DNA of 12,215 nt, taken from positions 1-12,215 of the forward strand of contig JBDRKQ010000054.1 of the NCBI GenBank assembly GCA_043813895.1, written 5' to 3'. This DNA comes from CAZTAR01 sp043813895 (GTDB taxonomy: Bacteria; Planctomycetota; Phycisphaerae; UBA1845; UTPLA1). Position numbers and translations under genes: made by a program. This document shows positions 1 through 4,874 of the stretch, piece by piece. Position 1 is the stretch's first letter, and every line of letters starts with the position of its first letter. A model generated the notes under the pieces. It was given only the letters and a program-made list of their open reading frames with translations, ran no database searches and had not been told where the DNA came from.

Positions 1-1
1 A

Positions 2-40
2 TCGCTTCGGCGGTGGGGGCGCAGCCGTGCTGGGCATTGA
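2..40 (+). CDS. 3' end of a probable PEP-CTERM-anchored protein (partial)
   Basis: Only the last 12 codons are in the window, reading SLRRWGRSRAGH and a TGA stop at 38-40. The call rests on comparison with the orphan PEP-CTERM tail at 812-892. Both end in an arginine-rich stretch followed by RxGx and stop, and the last 16 bases (26-41 against 878-893) agree at 13 positions in the same frame. Both are followed by copies of the same hairpin. PEP-CTERM tails direct exosortase-dependent processing of exported proteins at the outer envelope. The sorting motif itself would lie upstream of the window, so the product is unknown and the call is tentative. A competing frame (3-110) is also open, but its residues look like nothing I recognise. 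Confidence 0.4.
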   Translation, partial: SLRRWGRSRAGH

Positions 41-49
41 GAAACAAGA

Positions 50-78
50 CGGAACGGGCCGAGAACGGATTCTCGGCC
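50..78 (+). repeat. 29-nt hairpin element, copy 1
   Basis: This copy matches 953-981 at 26 of 29 positions, in the same orientation and 903 bases away. The differences are at element positions 11, 17 and 21, of which 17 and 21 are in the loop region. Both copies follow a PEP-CTERM-like 3' end. The two copies bracket the mntA-hepT pair. Confidence 0.75.
57..78 (+). terminator. Terminator-like hairpin after the PEP-CTERM end
   Basis: GGCCGAGAA (57-65) pairs perfectly with TTCTCGGCC (70-78) around a CGGA loop. It is followed by TGGGG and then TTTT at 84-87. It starts 16 bases after the stop at 38-40, so it fits an intrinsic terminator for the upstream gene, although the T-run is short and displaced. 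It lies inside a 29-nt element (50-78) that recurs at 953-981. Confidence 0.6.
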
Positions 79-85
79 TGGGGTT

Positions 86-113
86 TTGCCGTCTGGCGAC
101 CATCGTGTAGAAT
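86..113 (+). promoter_or_regulatory. Candidate promoter of mntA-hepT
   Basis: TTGCCG (86-91), a 16-base spacer and TAGAAT (108-113) form a sigma-70-like pair with 4/6 and 5/6 matches to consensus. The -10 box ends only 10 bases before the preferred mntA ATG at 124, so transcripts would be leaderless or nearly so. This fits the absence of a Shine-Dalgarno sequence there. Assigned by eye; planctomycete promoters are not well defined. Confidence 0.4.
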
Positions 114-123
114 ACATGCCGGT

Positions 124-429
124 ATGGACAGGCACGTTCAATTCGCGATTCCCGCCGACCGGATCGTGGACTTTTGCCGGCGGCATCATATCCGCAAGCT
201 GGCCTTCTTCGGGTCGGTGCTCCGGGATGATTTCGGACCGGACAGCGATGTGGACGTCCTGGTCGAATTCGAGCCGGGTCACGTGCCCGGATTCGGCTTC
301 ATCAGGATTCAGGACGAGCTATCGTCGCTGCTCGGCCGGCCGGTGGACCTCGTCACCTACAAGGCCCTGAATCGCCGCCTTCGAGACCACATCCTCAACA
401 GCTCACAGGTCCAGTATGAGCAGCCATAA
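124..429 (+). CDS. mntA: MntA-type minimal nucleotidyltransferase, antitoxin of a HEPN/MNT pair
   Basis: The 101-residue protein has the core of the minimal nucleotidyltransferase fold. The signature G30-S31-x10-D42-x-D44 (GSx10DxD) is intact, and a third acidic residue follows at D75 in the strand PVDLV. In characterised MntA-HepT systems this enzyme transfers AMP units from ATP to a tyrosine in the toxin's RX4HXY motif and so neutralises it. That tyrosine is present in the neighbour encoded by 416-766. The reading frame stays open upstream to an ATG at 13, but that extension crosses the hairpin and candidate promoter, so ATG 124 is preferred. The gene overlaps hepT by 14 bases, implying translational coupling. 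Length and motifs fit an active antitoxin; activity itself is inferred. Confidence 0.9.
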   Translation: MDRHVQFAIPADRIVDFCRRHHIRKLAFFGSVLRDDFGPDSDVDVLVEFEPGHVPGFGFIRIQDELSSLLGRPVDLVTYKALNRRLRDHILNSSQVQYEQP

Positions 430-766
430 AAAAGACGACCTCGTCTACCTCGGGCACATGCTTGATATGTCGCGGAAGGCCGTCGCCATCTTGCGGGGCC
501 GGGATCGTCGCGCCTACGACGCCGACGAGACGCTCCGTCTTGCGCTGGCACATTTGATCCAGGTGATCGGTGAGGCGGCCCGGCGCGTCTCGGCTGAATG
601 TCGCGCGATGCACCCGACAATCCCTTGGCCGGACATAGTAGGGATGCGGCACAAGATCGTTCACGACTACATGGATGTCGACAGCGATATTCTGTGGAGT
701 GTTGTGTCGAATGATTTGCCGGCGCTGATCCGTGATTTGGAAGCGAATGTCTCCCGTGATCCATAG
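416..766 (+). CDS. hepT: HepT-type HEPN ribonuclease toxin (DUF86 family)
   Basis: This 116-residue, mostly helical protein matches the DUF86/HepT family in length and layout. The catalytic HEPN motif is R78-HKIV-H83-D-Y85, exactly RX4HXY. Arginine and histidine form the RNase site of a HEPN dimer, and the tyrosine is the residue AMPylated by MntA in studied systems. Known relatives cut RNA, including tRNA in some cases; the target here is unknown. The start overlaps the end of mntA, so both are probably made from one transcript. The family protects against phage or stabilises mobile DNA in some hosts. After the TAG stop the same frame stays open through a PEP-CTERM tail to 892, so readthrough would give a HepT with a sorting signal. 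I treat that as probably accidental. Confidence 0.92.
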   Translation: MSSHKKDDLVYLGHMLDMSRKAVAILRGRDRRAYDADETLRLALAHLIQVIGEAARRVSAECRAMHPTIPWPDIVGMRHKIVHDYMDVDSDILWSVVSNDLPALIRDLEANVSRDP

Positions 767-811
767 ACCATCCTTGCATGGGGTCGTTTTCTCGTTCTCT
801 CGACGCGCAAC

Positions 812-892
812 GCCGAGCCCGCCACACTTTCGCTGCTGGCCCTTGGCGGTCTGGCGATGCTCCGGCGGCGGCGTGTTCGTGTTGGGTGTTGA
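812..892 (+). pseudogene. Orphan PEP-CTERM sorting-signal remnant
   Basis: The frame reads N-AEPATLSLLALGGLAMLR, more arginines, VRVGC and TGA at 890-892. This has all three parts of a PEP-CTERM tail: an (A)EP motif, a hydrophobic segment and a basic end. Such tails are read by exosortase (EpsH/XrtA-type) systems on proteins with an N-terminal signal peptide. Here the open frame reaches back only to hepT's TAG at 764-766 and has no ATG, so no body or signal peptide remains. The simplest view is the 3' end of a deleted or displaced gene. It is in frame with hepT, which has a one-in-three chance of being coincidence. Confidence 0.75.
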
Positions 893-952
893 GAGTCGCA
901 TCGTGCCGGGGCGATGAGTCGGCGAGCAAGCCCACGGATCAGCGGGGCAGAA

Positions 953-981
953 CGGAACGGGCTGAGAAGGGAATCTCGGCC
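953..981 (+). repeat. 29-nt hairpin element, copy 2
   Basis: This is the second copy of the element at 50-78 (26/29 identical). The stem GGGCTGAGA (959-967) pairs with TCTCGGCCC (974-982) through nine pairs including one T-G wobble, around a six-base loop. No T-run follows. It lies 60 bases after the stop of the orphan PEP-CTERM tail, so it may be the old terminator of that lost gene. Confidence 0.75.
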
Positions 982-1044
982 CAACACGAAGACGATAAAC
1001 CATGCGACGAATCAAGGGCCGTCCGCGCGGGGCGGCGTGATTCT

Positions 1045-1098
1045 ACCCTCGCTTGCGCTTCGGGCTGGTACAGTTGTAGGGTACGTCTTGACGCACCC
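1045..1098. repeat. Dispersed intergenic repeat with imperfect palindrome
   Basis: The segment at 1045-1070, read on the minus strand, encodes the peptide YQPEAQAR, which I recall from spurious ORFs in many planctomycete intergenic regions. Next to it GGGTACGTC (1079-1087), a TT spacer and GACGCACCC (1090-1098) form a 9-bp palindrome with one mismatch. Its copy number in this genome cannot be seen from one window. Confidence 0.5.
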
Positions 1099-1258
1099 TC
1101 TGCTGAACGAACATGCCTACCGCTCCCGCCGGCCGTGAAGGCATGGCACGCGGCAGAGTCTGGAATTGAGAATGGAGGATTGAGAAACTCGGATTCGGCG
1201 GAACCCATCGCCCGCGCACGCGTCCTCAACTCCTTCTACATTCCCAATACTGCCTTGT

Positions 1259-2230
1259 TCATTTCTCTTCGGCGAGTTCGATCAGTGCCTGTCGGAGCAG
1301 CGGGAGCATGATCTCGTGGTGGCCGGTGATTTGAAGGCCCTTGCCTTTTTTGACTGGCCGGCCGATGACGTTTTCGCTCGGTCGGTAGTGTCGGATCATG
1401 TCGAGGTTGGCGGTGGTGATGTCGTCGAGATTGCTGCCCAGATTGCGGGCGACGGCGAGGGCTTTGAGGAACACCTCGGGGAGGAGGACGGCGGAGCCGA
1501 CGTTGCACCAGACGCCGGCGGGCTTCCGGCGAGAGGCCGGCGCGAGGTCGGCGAGCACGCTGCAGATGATGCGGAAGTCCACCGTGCTGCGGCCTGCCAG
1601 GTCACTCCTGGCGACGGCCGCGTGCATGTGGATGGTGTCGGTGCCGATCGCAACATGGACCGTCACGGGAATGCCCGCGCGCCGGGCCGTGGCCAGGATG
1701 CTGTGCTTTCTGTTAGGCGCTTTGACCTTGAGCAAATGATCCCCGATGGCGGCGCCGAGACCCTGATCGGTGTCTCGCGCGGCGCTGAGTGCTTCCGCGA
1801 AGAACGCGGGCGTCTCTTCGACCATGCCGAAGCTGCCGTCGAGAATCGTGTCGCCGACCTCCTCGCTCGTCTCGCCGATGGTGGCTACCTCGACATCGTG
1901 GATGGCGGTTGCGCCGTTCATGGCGACGGCGCTGATGATGCCGCGTTTGATCAGGTCGCAGATGATCGGGGAACAGCCGACCTTGACCGCGTGAGCGCCG
2001 AGCGCGAAGACGACGGGGCGATCCGCCGCCCGGGCGTCCACAATCGCACGGGCCAGTTGCGTAATCGCCGCTGCGCCGAGGAAGGGGGGTAGTGAATCCC
2101 ACCATCGGCGGAAGGTGGCGCCTCTTGGCGGCAACTTGGCCATCCGCGCGACGTCGAACTTGTGCGAGCGATCACCCACGCAGTACGTGTTCAGCTTGGA
2201 CAGATCGGCCGGTTTGTATTGCTTTGCCAT
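1259..2230 (-). CDS. Conserved protein of uncertain function, possibly deoxyhypusine-synthase-like
   Basis: The 323-residue protein has strongly patterned blocks typical of a conserved enzyme: FALGAHAVKVGCSPIICDL (75-93), MNGATAIHDVE (104-114), DGSFGM (131-136), GTDTIHMH (196-203), NVGSAVLLPEVFLKA (243-257), HYRPSENV (281-288) and ITGHHEIMLPLL (301-312). Histidines and acidic residues sit inside several of these, as expected of an active site. I recall this family from planctomycetes and deltaproteobacteria, and the layout suggests a distant link to the NAD-dependent deoxyhypusine synthase fold, but I cannot confirm it and no substrate should be assumed. There is no signal peptide. The ATG start has a weak AGAGG 6-10 bases upstream. 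It lies 69 bases downstream of lpxK on the same strand and is probably co-transcribed with it. Confidence 0.85.
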   Translation of the reverse strand: MAKQYKPADLSKLNTYCVGDRSHKFDVARMAKLPPRGATFRRWWDSLPPFLGAAAITQLARAIVDARAADRPVVFALGAHAVKVGCSPIICDLIKRGIISAVAMNGATAIHDVEVATIGETSEEVGDTILDGSFGMVEETPAFFAEALSAARDTDQGLGAAIGDHLLKVKAPNRKHSILATARRAGIPVTVHVAIGTDTIHMHAAVARSDLAGRSTVDFRIICSVLADLAPASRRKPAGVWCNVGSAVLLPEVFLKALAVARNLGSNLDDITTANLDMIRHYRPSENVIGRPVKKGKGLQITGHHEIMLPLLRQALIELAEEK

Positions 2231-2299
2231 GAGGGCCTCTCACATGTCGCGTCGGCCCCTTGTGGCGACGCCTGCATAGGTCGTCAGATTCCTGAGACA

Positions 2300-3400
2300 C
2301 TACACGAGGACGCGGTCCACCGCCTCGGCGAGTATTGTATCGCCATCCGCGTCGAACTCGATCGCCAGCCGCAAGACGAGCAGGCGGCAGGCTTCTTCAC
2401 CCCAACGCCCCACCAGTTTGACCGCGTCCTTCTCCGTGGTCAGGAGTACGTTGGCCTCAAGGGTATCGGCGACGTTGCTCAGCCCCCCGATCTCTTCCGC
2501 CGTGTAGTCGTGGTGGTCGGGGTACTCGTAAGCGGCCAGTACGTGCACGCCCAACTCCTCGGCACAGGAGCGAAAACTGCCAAAGTTCCCGATCCCCGCG
2601 AAGAGGATCGCCTGCATGTCCGACGGTTCGTCAACCTCAACCGGAGCCCCCTTCAGGTCCGTGAAGCCGACGATACGGTGCGAGGCCTGGATCAGCGGCT
2701 TGCCGCCCGAGAGACGGTCAATTCGGCGAAGCAGAAGCGACCTCGCCGCGTCATCGACTTGGTTGCAGCGCGTGAGGACAACAACATCCGCTCTTTGGAG
2801 GGATCGGGTCGGCTCGCGTAGCAGCCCCCTCGGCAGCAGATAGCCGTATCCGAACGGCGCGGTCGCGTCGATCAGCACGATGTCCAGATCGCGGGCAATC
2901 CGGCGGTGCTGGAAGGCGTCGTCGAGGACGAGCACATCGGCGCCCGTCGCGAGGGCATCTCCGGCGGCCGCAATGCGATCCGGGTTGACCAGCACCCGCG
3001 ACTTGGGGCACAGGCGTTTGAGAACCAGCGCTTCGTCGCTTTCCTTGCGCCAGCGTTCGGCCGCCCAGTTCCGTTGTTCGTCGTCGAATTGAATCGGCCG
3101 GCCCTTGTAGCCGCGAAGGATCAACGCGACTTTCCGGCCTCGTTGCTGGAGCATGTTCGCAACGTGGGCGGCGACGGGAGTTTTGCCGGTTCCGCCGGCG
3201 GTGATATTGCCGATCGAGATGACCGGCTTGCCGAGTCGCCTGGCGCTGCTCTTGATCAGTCGGTAGTACGCGTTGCGTGCGGTGACCACGCCCAGGTAGG
3301 GAACCGAGAGCAGGGCCAACAGTCCGCGCAGCAGGTCGAAGAGCAACCCCTGACGGCGACCGGCGATCAGGTCCAGGTATTTCGTCCTCAAGAATGCCAT
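2300..3400 (-). CDS. lpxK: Tetraacyldisaccharide 4'-kinase (lipid A biosynthesis)
   Basis: LpxK phosphorylates the 4' position of the tetraacylated glucosamine disaccharide (DSMP) with ATP at the cytoplasmic face of the inner membrane, giving lipid IVA. The protein has 366 residues, slightly longer than the Escherichia coli enzyme. It shows the family's features in order: an amphipathic or hydrophobic N-terminal segment (about 18-40) for membrane attachment, an unusual P-loop GNITAGGTGKTP (64-75), DDAFQHRR (160-167, the family's acidic DDGFQHR box with alanine for glycine), LPRGLLREP (189-197), YPDHHDYT and TTEKDAVKL. The start ATG has no clear SD. It heads a minus-strand pair with the gene at 1259-2230 and is divergent from the lipoprotein gene. 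Its presence indicates lipid A in the outer membrane. Confidence 0.95.
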   Translation of the reverse strand: MAFLRTKYLDLIAGRRQGLLFDLLRGLLALLSVPYLGVVTARNAYYRLIKSSARRLGKPVISIGNITAGGTGKTPVAAHVANMLQQRGRKVALILRGYKGRPIQFDDEQRNWAAERWRKESDEALVLKRLCPKSRVLVNPDRIAAAGDALATGADVLVLDDAFQHRRIARDLDIVLIDATAPFGYGYLLPRGLLREPTRSLQRADVVVLTRCNQVDDAARSLLLRRIDRLSGGKPLIQASHRIVGFTDLKGAPVEVDEPSDMQAILFAGIGNFGSFRSCAEELGVHVLAAYEYPDHHDYTAEEIGGLSNVADTLEANVLLTTEKDAVKLVGRWGEEACRLLVLRLAIEFDADGDTILAEAVDRVLV

Positions 3401-3434
3401 TTCGAACCGAGGAGTCTAACACAAACCGGGCTTG

Positions 3435-3463
3435 TTGACTGTCCCACTGCCGGTGACTACGCT
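3435..3463 (+). promoter_or_regulatory. Weak candidate promoter for the lipoprotein gene
   Basis: TTGACT (3435-3440) matches the -35 consensus at five of six positions. A TACGCT -10 (3/6 match) lies 17 bases further on, in the 86-nt divergent gap between lpxK and the lipoprotein gene. The poor -10 box makes this only a candidate. Confidence 0.25.
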
Positions 3464-3486
3464 TCCAGGGTCTCGGGGGCGCGGGA

Positions 3487-4125
3487 ATGGGAGTCGGACC
3501 GATGGATTCAGCTACATTTGCCACAACCGTACGGATTGCCCGCAAGCCGCAACGTATGCGACCGGCGCTGATGGGCTTGATGATTCTTGCGCTCACGGCG
3601 GGCGGGTGTTCCGACCTGGACGCCCCGGATACCGCCAAGGGACGGTCGGGGGGCTGGGCCCAAATCCGGCTGCCCAACACGGCCCGGCCTGCCGCCTACG
3701 ATGCGGGCATCTACGCGATGCGGCAGTGGTTTCGGCTCGAGGAGACGGACCCCGAGCGCGGCCTGATCCAGGGCGCGCCCGCCGAGTACGAACAGAAGGG
3801 CGGGACCGGCCGTATCCGCGATGCCGCCATCGGATACAAGAACCGAATGCGCCGCACGGCCGTCATGTTCGTGAAGCCGGATGCAGAAGGCTGCGTCGTC
3901 AGTTGCCGTGTGGGCGTGCAGCGGCTGGACACCTCAGACCACCGTGTCTTCCGGGACAACCAGCGATTCAACGACCTGCCCAACGAGACCCCCATCGATC
4001 ACGATGCCGGCATTCGGCCAAGCCAGGACCAAGTCTGGACAGAGATGCCGCGAGACCGTGAGATGGAACGGCAGATTCTCGCGATTGTCCGGGAACAAGC
4101 CGGCGAGGGCGACGCCGGCGAGTAG
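3487..4125 (+). CDS. Putative lipoprotein of unknown function
   Basis: A type II signal sequence is visible: basic residues (RIARKPQRMR), a hydrophobic core (ALMGLMILAL) and the lipobox LTAGGC with the modified cysteine at residue 41. The mature part, about 170 residues, is hydrophilic and not recognised. It opens with a proline-, glycine- and asparagine-rich stretch, contains YDAGIYAMRQWFRLEE and an RTAVMFVKPD strand, and ends in a charged helix. The widest start is given; the in-frame ATG at 3556 would give a more usual 17-residue signal with cysteine 18 and is equally likely or better. Neither start has a good SD. The final codons lie in a GC-rich hairpin (4099-4119). The gene converges with the membrane protein gene at 4188-4628. 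Confidence 0.8.
   Translation: MGVGPMDSATFATTVRIARKPQRMRPALMGLMILALTAGGCSDLDAPDTAKGRSGGWAQIRLPNTARPAAYDAGIYAMRQWFRLEETDPERGLIQGAPAEYEQKGGTGRIRDAAIGYKNRMRRTAVMFVKPDAEGCVVSCRVGVQRLDTSDHRVFRDNQRFNDLPNETPIDHDAGIRPSQDQVWTEMPRDREMERQILAIVREQAGEGDAGE
4099..4119 (+). terminator. GC-rich hairpin at the 3' end of the lipoprotein gene
   Basis: GCCGGCG (4099-4105) pairs perfectly with CGCCGGC (4113-4119) across a seven-base loop. It lies inside the last codons, ending two bases before the TAG stop. No T-run follows, so it is a terminator only if U-tract-independent termination operates. A chance GC-rich hairpin is possible. Confidence 0.3.
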
Positions 4126-4187
4126 TGCTCCGTTCATCCTCGCTTGACAGGCTCGTGCTCCATTGCTCTCGAGCAGTGTCCCTTGAC

Positions 4188-4628
4188 TCAACAGTGCGAG
4201 GTCGTAGCGCAGGGATCTCCTGAGTCGCCGTTGACCCATGCGTGCAGTTCTGCGGCTTCTTCCACGTCGTTTGCCGGTGCGATCGGATCCTCCGCAGGCT
4301 CATGGTCTGCCGACGGCAACATTTCGATAGAGGCTGGTCGAGCGATGACCGGTGGTGCCATCACAAGCGTCATCTCGGGTTGCGGTTCGGCAGGATGGCG
4401 CAGGGTCCGCTTGCCGCAGGTCGGGCACACGTGCCGGCTGCCGCCGAGAAGCACGACCGGCAAAGCGAGAGGGCCCCACAGCAGCCCGTGCATTACACCC
4501 TGCAGGCCTTGCCCTCGCCTTGCTCCGAGCACGCCGCAAAGCACAGGCCAAACCGCCCAGAAAAGTAAGACGACGCCAAGCAAGCCCGTCAGGTTTGTGG
4601 CGGAGAATCGCTGAAGGACTTCGACCAC
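4188..4628 (-). CDS. Small membrane protein with a single zinc-knuckle CPTCG motif
   Basis: The 146-residue protein has two hydrophobic helices, about residues 14-35 and 43-63, joined by a short basic glycine-rich loop (GARRGQGLQG). A cysteine knuckle, HVCPTCGKRTL (C68 and C71), follows at once. The rest is proline- and acid-rich and ends in CATTSHC. Only one CxxC pair is conserved-looking; C139 and C146 could complete a site but are far away. This resembles small planctomycete membrane proteins of unknown role; no function is assigned. The GTG start is well supported: GAGGAGG (complement of 4636-4642) lies seven bases upstream, one of the best ribosome-binding sites in the window. It is transcribed towards the lipoprotein gene. 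Confidence 0.8.
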   Translation of the reverse strand: MVEVLQRFSATNLTGLLGVVLLFWAVWPVLCGVLGARRGQGLQGVMHGLLWGPLALPVVLLGGSRHVCPTCGKRTLRHPAEPQPEMTLVMAPPVIARPASIEMLPSADHEPAEDPIAPANDVEEAAELHAWVNGDSGDPCATTSHC

Positions 4629-4874
4629 GGCTTCGCCTCCTCAGTAACCGACCGCAAACGGACAGTGGACGCAATCCGGAAACGCGCGAGGGCTGGGAGC
4701 AGAATGGTGTGCGCGGGGCGCACCTTGCTCCTCCTGACAAGCATACGATTCGGATGGGCACGTGAAGAGGCAGTACCAAGAAACGAGCAGATACAGTCGG
4801 AATCGGCTGATAATACCGGTGGTGGGACCACAGCCGGGACGCCTGTGCCACATGCCACAGTTTTGAAGTAGTCC
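4629..4874. other. Intergenic region with a dispersed CACAG/CTGTG repeat
   Basis: No gene is supported here. At 4828-4860 there is a segment with alternating inverted CACAG and CTGTG words. Read on the minus strand it begins the peptide MAQASRL, which I recall from spurious planctomycete ORFs made by a dispersed 'GGCACAGGCGTCCCG'-type repeat. A second GC-rich imperfect hairpin lies at about 4706-4724. The open frames crossing the gap are repeat-derived. Confidence 0.5.
4636..4642 (-). promoter_or_regulatory. Strong ribosome-binding site fixing a GTG start
   Basis: The minus-strand sequence GAGGAGG lies seven bases before GTG 4628. It decides in favour of this non-ATG start in a genome region where most genes lack a visible SD. 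Confidence 0.75.

Larger units (their letters stand above)
767..1258. other. 492-nt gene-poor region built of remnants and repeats
   Basis: The region lies between the converging hepT and 1259-2230 genes. It contains, in order, an orphan PEP-CTERM tail (812-892), the second copy of the hairpin element (953-981), a 26-nt motif (1045-1070) next to an imperfect palindrome (1079-1098), and a short imperfect duplication (1161-1186). Open frames here have no recognisable domain and run across the repeats, so none is annotated as a gene. Confidence 0.7.

Noticed and set aside
13..123. N-terminal extension of mntA to the ATG at 13
   Set aside because: It crosses the hairpin and the candidate promoter and has no family similarity; MNT antitoxins of about 100 residues fit ATG 124.
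914..1138. Short open frame MSRRASPRIS...
   Set aside because: Composed of the hairpin element and dispersed repeats; no SD and no recognisable product.
778..1311. Open frame of 177 codons after hepT
   Set aside because: It is in a different frame from the PEP-CTERM tail, runs through three repeats and into the antisense of the next gene, and shows no domain.
1316..2092. Long plus-strand open frame of 258 codons
   Set aside because: It is the antisense shadow of the conserved minus-strand gene at 1259-2230, whose motifs are clear.
2751..3680. Minus-strand open frame of 309 codons
   Set aside because: It overlaps lpxK in another frame, is arginine- and proline-rich as expected of a high-GC shadow, and has no motifs.
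4300..4851. Minus-strand frame starting MAQASRLWSH
   Set aside because: The start lies in a dispersed repeat and the rest shadows the membrane protein gene at 4188-4628.
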